Shown here in pieces: positions 42,520 through 50,643 of a stretch of DNA of 50,643 bases (position 1 is its first letter; the number at the start of each line of letters is the position of its first letter). The stretch covers positions 1 through 50,643 of the forward strand of contig QPMI01000041.1 of assembly GCA_004431415.1 (NCBI GenBank). Direction: 5' to 3'. Origin of the DNA: Cyanophora paradoxa. Taxonomy: Eukaryota > Glaucocystophyceae > Cyanophorales > Cyanophoraceae. The notes under the pieces are model-generated. The model was not told where the DNA came from and did no database searches. It saw only the letters and a program-made list of their open reading frames with translations. Position numbers and translations under genes: made by a program.

Positions 42520-45330
42520 TCTCAGCTGCACAATATATGTATATATACACACGTGATTGAGTGCTGCTGCAAACGGCGCGGAACCCGGCTCCAAAAGAGG
42601 AGTCTCTATACGTGAATACGACGTGGAGCGCATCAAGTGTGCTGATGTACGTAAACGTGACCGCAGAACTCGCGAACCGCTTCCGCAGATCCGTCTGACG
42701 GGGTGAGAGGGGCGCATGGGCGTCTTTTCCGTCAAAACCTATATAAATGCATCTTATGATTAATATATTCAATATCTGCAGAAAGGTAAGAACGTGATTA
42801 CATGGATGCAGTCGCAAGCTGACGCAGCGTTGAAACTTTCCAGATGGAAAACAATTCGGCCGATCCTTTGGGAAGCTTGCAAATTCCATAGACGCGTGTG
42901 CTGCTGTGCGCGAGTGGACTCTTCTGAACTTTGGGTGCGTGTGTGAAATGCAATTCGTTACACCAGTGGTTGTCAGTTTCGAAGTCCGTGATGCGAGCCG
43001 GAGCAGCTGCGCAAAGCGATATCGATATCGAAGCTGCGAGCGCGAAGTCTGCTGGTGCATCTTGCTTTACCTCTGTATTCAGCTTTGAATATCGGTTCAA
43101 AGCGGCTAATATGTGTATCAATAGTGACCTTTATCAGCAGAATATTGCTTAATGTCCAGACAACACGCGCTGCAGAGGCATATCGTTGAAAGATCCACTG
43201 ATTTTCCGAAAGGGTGTGTGTCCGCACACGCCATCATATGCCTGCGCATATACGCACTTGCTCGTAAGCCGATATACATGCAATAAATTTGTACCCTGGG
43301 CCTTCTGTATACGTATACGTATCGTAATGTATACGTATCCACGTGCACGCACAGAAACGAGATCTTGAGTGGCTTGCGTTCAGGCTCGTGAATTTCAGTT
43401 CTACCATGTTTTGAACGGGTGCAGAAATCATCCTGCAAAATCATGAAGTGTTAAAACTCGAGCTCAATGATTAATTCTATCCAAAATCTGCACCAATGCC
43501 TTGTCTGTGTACTGCTATTCGCATCGACGGCGATATCGATAAAAGCGAGCTCGTCGATGCCGTGAGTTTGCGGACCGGCCCTGAGCGTCTATTAAATATG
43601 GCGTATTAATATCCATGATCATCGATGTCGCAACCGGACACAATTACTCGATATTGCGCCAAGAAGCTCACTGCTGTGCTGCGGTGAATTGTGACGAACA
43701 TGCTGCTGCCTGTGCTTATGTACGTGTGGTCGCCGGAAGGTAGACTTTCTCCATAGGTAAGGTTCCGCAAAGCCCGCTCTGGGGTGTGAGTCTGGAACCC
43801 AGACTCGACGTGTTTGTGCCATCGTAGATCTGCGAAGCACACATGATCTCCAGTCACGCGTAAATCTTCAGTATCATTCGGCGGCGTGCGTACGTGAACA
43901 CACTCTCCATAACTGGCGGACAGTTCGACAAGCTGAAACAGTACCCGAAATCCGGATGCCGAATAAATAAACCTATATTTTGAGTACAAGCAATCAAAAG
44001 AAAAATCGTATTTCGAAGCGTACGTAATAAGATATATGTATCTGTATACCAACGCTGATGATCATGATTGCCGTATCGGATCCAGACCCATAGTAATTGA
44101 AATCAGCGCAGCCCGGGTCGAAGTCTGGATTACCATAAAGCTGCAGAGTGGACGTGGGGACATCAACTGCGCGCGAGCAAGTCTGAGATTTAGAGTTGTA
44201 TGTATGCGAGTCTAGAGAACGTTAACATTTGATGTACTACGACCGTAATTATATAATAAGTTTACCCTTGCATTCTGCGGCAAATCCCTCAGGCTCCCGT
44301 GACACGGACGGCGACCTTTGAATGACGGCGAAATTCGAAAGCGTGTAAAATGTTTTGGTCGTATATCTGATAGGAGTCCTTTCACACGTCCAATAGGGCT
44401 ATCTTCGAGAGAGCAGATGCCGTCGTATACCTGTTGCCACCTTTTTAATTGCATACAGCTGTGCATATGCATGCCACTGTGCATGCTGCGTACTTTTACC
44501 CTTGGAAATCCGAGTCCGGAACGTTGAGGCTCGTAATCGTCAACTGAATTCCATTCCCCACAGGAGCAGTGATCACCCTGCGTGAATTTTGAAGAACGTT
44601 ACCCGGCACAATCGCGATCCGGAAGTACTCGAAAACTGGATCCGGAGCGCACGATCGCGAGCGCGTTCGTATACGCACCACTCATCTCCATCAAGTAGTT
44701 CTCGAATCCGGTTGATCCCTCGATTGAAGCCACTTCGGTCGTGTCGTCAGCGTTATGAACGGTACCGACCGAAACGCTGTTACCAGCCGCGGTGTGGCCA
44801 AATTAATGATCACGCGCACGATATCGATCAGATTTGCAAACAAATATAATTGTTTACGCACTGCCTGCGCGATATACTCCCCCGAAAGTCGTAGCTGACG
44901 TTGACGTCGTGTTAACGTTGCGTTGCAAAGTGATTAGGAGGGTGCCTCCGTATTCGCGATAGCTATCTGTAGGAGTGCTGATGTATGTGTGGTCGACCGA
45001 GGGAAGGGAGCTCAGGTTCCGCAAAGCCCGCCTGGGGGTGAGTCTGGGGCTGAGCGTGCTTGTGCCATCGTAGATCTGCGAAGCACCCGTATATATACGC
45101 GATCTCAGTAATTGTTTGAAAAACAATACATATATATATGGCCAAAGTGCGGCGTTGCGCACGTGAACACACTCCCCAGCACTGGCGGACAGTTGAGTAA
45201 GCTGAAACAGTGCTCGATGTGTATCACTCCAAAATAGTACACGTGCGCGAATGATCCTGGAGAGAATTCCAAAGTCAGAAGTTCAGATTCTGGTTGGCGC
45301 ATCCAAGGGAAGGGCCCGGGATATATGCAG
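42520..45330 (-). CDS. Tandem CUB-module gene or gene fragment
   Basis: On the minus strand, pieces of about five CUB domains follow one another. They are: ESELLTLEFSPGSF with QIYDGTSTLSPRLTP and GGTLLITLQRN (45.3-44.85 kb); GNGIQLTITSLNVPDSDF with VYDGICSLED (44.6-44.4); QIYDGTNTSSLGSRLTP with MFVTIHRSTAVSFLAQYR (43.85-43.65); VELKFTSLNAS (about 43.4); and FDGKDAHAPLSPRQ with DALHVVFTYRDSSFGAGF (42.75-42.55). Each shows the CUB pattern of an opening L-T-F-T-S-L strand, Y-D-G, and a final V-F-x-S-x-x-x-x-x-G-F. Introns separate the halves. A single-base C loss near 43783 shifts the third module. The signal-peptide Met at 42406 lies downstream, so this may be a separate gene or upstream exons joined differently. 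No start or stop was established. Confidence 0.5.
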
Positions 45331-45399
45331 CACGCCATTCAGATCTGGTCAGAAGGTGATTTGACAAGGAAGCGCATCGAGTCTGGGCGCTGAGCTCCA

Positions 45400-46440
45400 T
45401 GCCAGAGCTGCATATACACGAGAGCGCTAATCATGAGCTGCGCGCGTCATTCCCATGATATAGTATACGTATGTACGGCCGCACCAGCACTGTTCGCGAA
45501 AGCATACGTAGTGTACATGTAGATGTGACAATCATAGCTATGGCGAAGCAATACGCCTGCAGCTGCAATTGCAAACGTATACGTACAGATGCCGAATGTT
45601 GCACATTTTGGCTCGGGACCGAACAGCTGACATTTTGACACGTACAGATGCGCATGCCGAACGCTCTGCACAGGAGAAGGACAAGGCACAGAAGAGGACA
45701 AGTGCACATTTTGCACAGGCTGCCCTGCTGCTAACTTAGTAAGTGTTAACTTAAAAGCTGTACATGTTCAAGCATCATTGAAGCATGAGGGTGGCTGGCC
45801 ATGGCATGTTCAAGCTTAAGAGCTGTACATGTCAAGCATGTTCCAGTGGGCCACTGCATGCCAGTGCATGGCTGGCAAAGAACGCGTCTTCGCGTTTGCA
45901 TGGGAAACCTAACAGAAACTTAAACCAAAGAACGCGTCTTCGCGTTTTGTATGTTGTATGGGGCTCTATGTTTAAATTGTATTAGTCCACAGTCCACCGA
46001 AATCTTGACTCAGTCCACAAATTTGGGACCGATTCCCTGATGAGAGGCGCCTCATACTATACCCCCTTAATTACCATCCAATACAAGCCTGAAAATTTTA
46101 CATCCACAATTTCGATTCGGGCTCCAGTGTTTCGCATAATTATGAGGAGGGTTCCACGTACAGTTTTATACGGTACGTATACGGCATACGGTACGGTACG
46201 GTACGGTAAGGTACGGGCCGCCGGGGCCGGATCATCGATATATACTGCCTCGGGGCCGTACCGGCCGTACGTATACGTAATATTACGTATACGGCCGGAA
46301 TCGCCGATAGATGTCAATGACGGATCATATCGATACTATGATATCATCACGGCCGCGGGCCGCGGCCCGGATGCATATGCGAATTATATATGCAGCGAAT
46401 ATCATAGTACACTGTACAGTAGCCCAAATGGCCAACTTAA
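45400..46440. other. AT-richer spacer with short direct repeats
   Basis: No gene seen. CAAAGAACGCGTCTTCGCGT occurs twice (about 45886 and 45926), and GAGCTGTACATG(T)TCAAGCAT-type sequence occurs twice (45757-45780 and 45821-45840). A run of CGGTACGGTACGGTACGGTA lies near 46190, and GTACGTATACG palindromes lie on both sides. Small open frames are incidental. Confidence 0.5.
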
Positions 46441-46443
46441 GCG

Positions 46444-46477
46444 TGCAACTTCAAGGCTTGCAAGCCTTGAAGTTGCA
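46444..46477. repeat. 34-bp perfect palindrome
   Basis: TGCAACTTCAAGGCTTG plus its exact reverse complement CAAGCCTTGAAGTTGCA, with no spacer. The following 90 bp are rich in related words (AAGTTGCAAGTTGCAACTTG, ACTTGCAACTTGCAAGT), so larger foldbacks are possible. Confidence 0.8.
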
Positions 46478-46817
46478 AGTTGCAACTTGCAACTCTAGCC
46501 TAGTAGATTTTAAAACTTGAAGTGCATTTTTCAAGTTTTAAGACTTGCAACTTGCAAGTGGCATTTTGGCGGACTAGTAAGCGCGACTACTAATAGGCAT
46601 ACTAGTAGCCTACTAGTAGGTTCTGGCGACGGTCCGGCTACCAATGACACTCAATGACATCATCATCACTGTCGCAGCAATGCATATGTCCGACGCGGCG
46701 ACGCCGGGACCGACGGTCGCTTCAGCCAGGTGGCTCGTGTACATGTCACACGAGTCGTGTGAAAAACTGGTATTCTCAAGTGTCTAATTCGAATTCATCC
46801 AAATTATTGATTGATAA

Positions 46818-46945
46818 AACTCGCCGAGTCGACGTCGATCGACGCCGAATCGACGCCGACTCGGCGTCAAGTCGGCGCCGACTCGGCGTCAAGTCGGCGT
46901 CGACTCGGCGTCGAGTCGGCGTAAACTCGCCGAGTCCGACGGTCG
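46818..46945. repeat. Minisatellite of GACTCGGCGTC units
   Basis: Units of 11-14 bp such as GACTCGGCGTC and AAGTCGGCGTC, with inverted GACGCCGA forms at the left end, repeat about ten times. CGCCGAGTC bounds both ends (46822 and 46928), making the array roughly self-complementary. Confidence 0.65.
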
Positions 46946-46984
46946 GCAAGCTAGCCTCAGGCCTAGCTAGGCCTACCGTAGGCT

Positions 46985-47720
46985 AGCGGTGCGGTAGTAG
47001 ATATCGATCGCGTGAAGATCTAGATCTGCAGACTGCAGCGCAGGGCAGCCGCTGAGCTGCAGTGCACTGCGCCTATGCGCATTGCGCATGCATATGCATG
47101 CGGCAGCCGCTGATCATGATATCGATTATGAGGCGCGCGCGCGCTGCAGCCGCGCGCGCGCGCCGGCATGCACAGTATAGCTAGTACTGCGCGCGGCAGC
47201 CGCTGATCATGATCGATCATGATCATGAGCCTGCAGCGCTAGCTATAGCGCTAGCCGGCCGGCGCCTGCGCGCGCGCGCATGCGCATTATGCCATGCATA
47301 TGCATATATATGATGGCATGCGCATGCATATATATGCAGCCCGCGCCGGCCGGCAGCTGCAGCTGCATGCGCAGCAGCTGCAGGCTGCAGCTAGCTATAG
47401 CTAGCGCTAGCTAGCGCTATAGCTATAGCTGGCACACACCGCTAGCAATAGCTATATATAGCAGCTAGCCTAGCTGGCTATTTCGCACACACGCGCGTGC
47501 GCCGGTATATACGTACGTATACCGGGCACGGGCCCGGGGATGGGGGGGGGGGCACTGGGGCAAAAATTGGGGCTAGCTATAGCTCATGATCATGATCATG
47601 ATCAGGGGCATTGCAATTGGCCAATTAAATTAGCTACAGCCTACAGCTGCTCTCCGCGAGTCGAGCCGAATTTCGGCTGCAGCTGGCTAGCTAGGCTGGC
47701 TAGCCTAGTAGGAGCTAGCT
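46985..47720. repeat. Palindrome-saturated low-complexity zone
   Basis: Almost every stretch is a short self-complementary word: GCATGCATATGCATGC, TGATCATGATCGATCATGAT, GGCGCGCGCGCGCTGCAGCC, CTAGCTATAGCTAGCGCTAG, CGGTATATACGTACGTATAC. GGCAGCCGCTGATCATGAT occurs three times (47041 region without the tail, 47101, 47197). No coding capacity. Confidence 0.7.
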
Positions 47721-47869
47721 ATATCGTAAATTAAAAGTCACGAAGTGTTTCTGATTATAAGACACCGATTTCGAATTCATCTAACAACGTCGAATCATTT
47801 GCTGTATAATTAATTGCGGCTGGTCGGCTGGCCAGCTGGCCTGACCAAGTCATCGGCTCCTAGCTTATA

Positions 47870-48087
47870 CCGTGTAATACTTAATTACCGCGCTGACATA
47901 ACTACTGCGCTACATATTACTGCGCTCAAAAATTTAAGAACGCAGTAATTTGGTAGCGCAGTAATACCCCTTGGCCTATTACCCAGTATAATATTTTCCG
48001 AGGCCGATGGAACGCAGTAATTTGTGGCGCAGTAAAGCGCCTACCGGCGCAGAAAAAACTCTGGCGCAGTAAATAAGTGTTACACGG
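47870..48087. mobile_element. MITE, 218 bp, TA-flanked
   Basis: Ends are inverted repeats: left CCGTGTAATACTTAATTAC, right GTAAATAAGTGTTACACGG, complementary except at two positions. TA lies on both sides (47868-47869 and 48088-48089), the target duplication of Tc1/mariner elements. The interior repeats GCGCAGTAA or its complement about eight times. No transposase; it would be mobilised in trans. Confidence 0.7.
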
Positions 48088-48109
48088 TAGCTGGAGGCTG
48101 GCGCCAGTG

Positions 48110-48180
48110 TTATTTTAGAACGCAAGTATTTGTGGCGCAGTAAATAAGTGTTACACGGTAGCTGGAGGCTGGCCGCCAGT
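48110..48180. repeat. Partial second copy of the MITE right end
   Basis: GTGGCGCAGTAAATAAGTGT, TACACGGTAGCTGGAGGCTG repeats the right end of the element and 15 bp of its flank. Flank sequence CTGACCAAGTCATCGGCTCC is also repeated (47841 and 48245), so the locus was locally duplicated after insertion. Confidence 0.6.
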
Positions 48181-48580
48181 AGCTATATATAGCCTATAGG
48201 ACGCGCGCGGCCGGCCCCGGCCCCCCGCTTGAGCTGGCAGCTGCCTGACCAAGTCATCGGCTCCTAGCTGGAGCTGCCGCCAGTAGCTATAGGCCGCGGC
48301 TGGGCCCGGCCCTCGATCGCGAGCTCCGGCCTATAGGCCGCGGCCGGCCCGGACCCCGGCCAGCGCTAGCGCGAGGCCTGGCTGGCTCAGCGGCTGGCTG
48401 GCGCTTTACTTTTACCTTACTCCTACTACTCCTGTTACTCTTTTTTTTCCTACTAAGAGGGGGTACAGCGCTACAGACACGCCGGGGGGAGGGGCAGGCT
48501 CTAGCAGTGCGGGGAGCGCAGTTCGGTGCATATCGCGTTGCTCACCTATCGATTTCGAAGCTTTTCAGCCGGCTCAGAGC
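48181..48580. other. No gene seen
   Basis: GC-rich palindromes (GGCCGGCCCCGG, CTATAGGCCGCGGC), then a pyrimidine-rich stretch (TTACTCCTACTACTCCTGTT, TTTTTTTTCC) near 48410-48450 and GGGGGAGGGG. It leads into the partial ankyrin-TIR copy. Confidence 0.4.
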
Positions 48581-48584
48581 TCGA

Positions 48585-49974
48585 GGGGGACGTCGACTGG
48601 GCTGCGTGCCGCGCGCTCCTCTCGCCGGCGCGGCCTCCGCCTCCTCCCCCCTAGGCCTCCTCAAGCTCCGCGACCGCCTCCATGCAGGCCTGCCCGCCCT
48701 TTGCTCCGCTCCGCTTGCTTTAATTCGCTCACCGTGCACGGCGCCCCCGCAGCGCGCCCGGGCAGCGGGGCGGCCCGTCCGTCCGCGGCCCTCCCGATCC
48801 TCCTCTCCAGCCTCCAGGCGAGCGCGCACCCCGCCCCGCCCCGCACCTTTTGAGGCCCGCGGCAGGTGCCGCGTCGCTGGAGTACTCGCTGGCGCGCACG
48901 CGCAAGTTCCCCTTCTTCGCCGACGAGCCCGAGGCCTTCTCCTCCCGGTGCCGTACCCCCGCCTTCTTCCCCCCCCGCTTCTTCTTCCTTCGACCTCGCC
49001 GGCAGTCCCTCGACGCGCTGCTCTCGTCCCTGGGGCACCGGCCCCCGTCGCCCCGGTCCGCCCGCCCCGCCCCGCCCTCCCTCACAAGCCTCTCGCGCTG
49101 CAGCTGACGCCCCGCCGCGGCGCAGGCGAAGCCGGAGGGTCCGCCCGCGCTGCACGCCCCCGCCACGTCGGCGCCCGCCGGAGGCGCCGCCCCGTCGGCC
49201 CCGGACGCGGTGCGCGAGTCCAGCCGCTGGCGCGTCTGCCCCAAAGACCTCACGCGGGGCCGTTGTCCGGCGCAGGCGCGGGCGGGGGCGCTGCAGGCGG
49301 AGATCGCCGGCAGCGACCGCGAGCTCGAGCAGGCGCGCGCCCCCCCCGCCGGCCCCGCTGCGGGGCCCCGCCCCCTCTCCCTAAGCGAGAGAGATCGCGC
49401 GCAGCTGGAGCGGGAGATCGCGGAGCTGGAGGCGGCCGCCGCCCGCGGCTAGGGGTGGGCGTAGTGGGGGTCCGACCCCACTGAGTCAGTGGCCCCCCCC
49501 CCACTGGCACCCCACTCAGTGGCGCCAGTGGGAGGGGGGTACCTGTGATTCTACAGCAAAAAACGACCTAAACTAAGCGAAAAAGCGCCGAGCTTTCAGG
49601 CGCTTCGCGCCCTCCCTTCCAGGCGCTTCGCGCCTTCACCGAGGAAATTAAAGTGCAAGCCCGTCCCTTCTGTGACTAATAAGCCTTGAAGGGTTTTCGA
49701 CTCCGCCGATGCGAAAACCGCACCGAAAATCGAGAAGATCAGATCAAAAAAGCGGAAATCCGCACATCAACCTCGGGTCGGGTCGATCTGACGACAAGAG
49801 CCTACCCCCACCCCCGCGATTTTCCGGCGGGGGAAGAGGGGCAAGGGCTCGAAGACCGTCCCGCCGCCCCTGCCGGCGCCCCCGCCCCTGGACGTCGACC
49901 CCCCCGGGGCCGCCCCGGCCGCCCCGCCCCGCAAGAGGGACCACGGCAAGAGCGGCGCCTGCTCCCTCATGTGA
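48585..49974 (+). pseudogene. Partial third copy of the ankyrin-TIR gene 3' half
   Basis: Matches 3730-4700 of copy 1: part of the TIR-like segment, the exon SLEYSLARTRKFPFFADEPEAF, the SLDALLSSLGHRPP exon, and the coiled coil (LQAEIAGSDRELEQA, ERDRAQLEREIAELEAAAARG). It then meets an in-frame TAG at 49450-49452, created by the insertion at 49451-49824. After the insertion the reading resumes with GRGARARRP-type Pro-rich codons and ends DHGKSGACSLM-stop at 49972-49974. Here TTCCCCTTCTTC keeps the exon near 48910 open, whereas copies 1 and 2 have one C fewer. No ankyrin exons or first TIR are attached. Confidence 0.65.
49451..49824. mobile_element. 374-bp insertion in the third copy
   Basis: Interrupts CGCGGCT/CGGCGGGGGAAG, which is continuous (with CG between) in copies at 4494 and 9964. 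Subterminal inverted repeats GGGGTGGGCGTAG (49452-49464) and CTACCCCCACCCC (49802-49814) match at 12 of 13 positions. The left part has further foldbacks (CCACTGAGTCAGTGG). CCAGGCGCTTCGCGCC occurs twice near 49600-49635. No coding region and no clear target duplication. Confidence 0.55.
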
Positions 49975-50060
49975 GGCTCCCGGTTGTCCCGGGCGTGGGT
50001 TCTACTGTTATACGATTTATTGTGATTACGGATACGTATATTGATTTATCTTCTAGTGCA
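49975..50060 (+). other. 3' UTR-like block after copy 3
   Basis: GGGTTCTACTGTTATACGAT, TTATTGTGATTACGGATACG parallels 4678-4718 after copy 1, so gene end and 3' flank were copied together. Confidence 0.5.
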
Positions 50061-50172
50061 CACTGTGACATGTGGCCGCGCCGTACCCACGCTGCAGCTC
50101 GGCACGCGTACGCCCCCGCCGACGCCCCCCCGCGTTTGACGAGGCTGCCCCACTCAAGGCGTTGAAATCGAA

Positions 50173-50643
50173 GATAGGTGACCGTCATCAATATCGCGCG
50201 CGCCAACGCCGCCAGCTCTTGCGCATGCTGCACCGACTGGCTCGCCGCCGGCGCCACATGTACAGCTGCCCGCTGGGCCGGCCGGCCCCTGCAGCTGTAC
50301 GTGCGTCAGATGCGGATTCGATATCGATATCGATCTTAGCTTTCACGCGCTTCAAATTCCAGCGGCATGCGCACGTGCACGCGCACGAATACAAGTCGCA
50401 TCTACATCAAGCGGGAACGCGTACGCGTCCTGATCATGATCATGATGCGCGCTCCACGCGCAAGCCCGGCCCGCATATATTCCTGGTCCTCAGGGCCTGC
50501 CGGGCCCCAGGCGTGAGCGCGAGCTCGAGCGCGAGTCGATCGCGGTGGTTCTTGCATGCGCAATTATAACTAATTAGTCGGGCAGACAGCGCTAGCGGTC
50601 ACGAGTCACGACCAGCAGCGCACCTCTGCCACCTCTTCATAAC
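50173..50643. repeat. 0.47-kb segment repeated at 9137-9605 (copy B)
   Basis: Direct repeat, differing by a 2-bp change near CCGGCCGGCC and a few others. It reaches the last base of the window, where copy A continues with GAGACTCGTCC. The order coiled-coil exons then segment here is the reverse of segment then coiled-coil exons at 9.1-10.1 kb. Confidence 0.85.

Noticed and set aside
44212-45163. Plus-strand open frames opposite the CUB modules
   Set aside because: Short and without domain signals, while the minus strand shows repeated CUB patterns.

Overview
The window looks like nuclear DNA of a eukaryote, most plausibly a GC-rich unicellular alga. Genes are cut by many short GT-AG introns (about 40-210 bp, several starting GTGCGY). 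There are no bacterial-style operons. Proteins combine ankyrin, TIR and CUB modules, and most of the sequence is repeat or mobile-element derived. I cannot name the species; haptophyte or pelagophyte affinity is only a guess from base composition and intron style.

Layout. (1) 1-4650 (+): 5'-truncated gene for an ankyrin-repeat protein with a TIR domain, a second degenerate TIR-like segment, a coiled coil and a C-terminal CaaX box (CSLM). (2) 5119-9139 (-), convergent to it: a CUB-domain single-pass membrane protein that has lost its signal peptide and carries a 1.77 kb insertion. (3) 9137-10110: a 0.47 kb segment also found at the window's right end, then a loose copy of the ankyrin-TIR gene's last exons. 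(4) 10490-22727: a 12.2 kb LTR retrotransposon with 282-bp LTRs, a 5-bp target duplication and an apparently non-coding interior, oriented to the minus strand. (5) 22733-25400: non-coding DNA with large inverted repeats. (6) About 25.48-32.19 kb: some 48 copies of a 138-bp tandem repeat, then an inverted repeat and a 160-bp tandem array to 33.64 kb. (7) 34.6-39.65 kb (+): second, 5'-longer copy of the ankyrin-TIR gene, missing its 3' exons. (8) 39.96-42.41 kb (-): second copy of the CUB receptor, with signal peptide and without the insertion. (9) 42.5-45.3 kb (-): further tandem CUB modules. (10) 45.4-48.5 kb: AT-richer, palindrome-dominated DNA with a TA-flanked MITE. (11) 48.58-49.97 kb (+): third, partial ankyrin-TIR 3' copy, broken by a 374-bp insertion, then the repeat shared with 9.1-9.6 kb.

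The biology of most interest is the convergent pair: a predicted membrane-anchored, possibly NAD-cleaving TIR protein next to a predicted CUB-ectodomain receptor, duplicated together about 35.6 kb apart. By analogy with TIR signalling elsewhere they could be a recognition/response pair, but that is inference. Many frames are interrupted by 1-base changes, mostly in C/G runs. These are either long-read sequencing errors or real decay, so every gene model is provisional.
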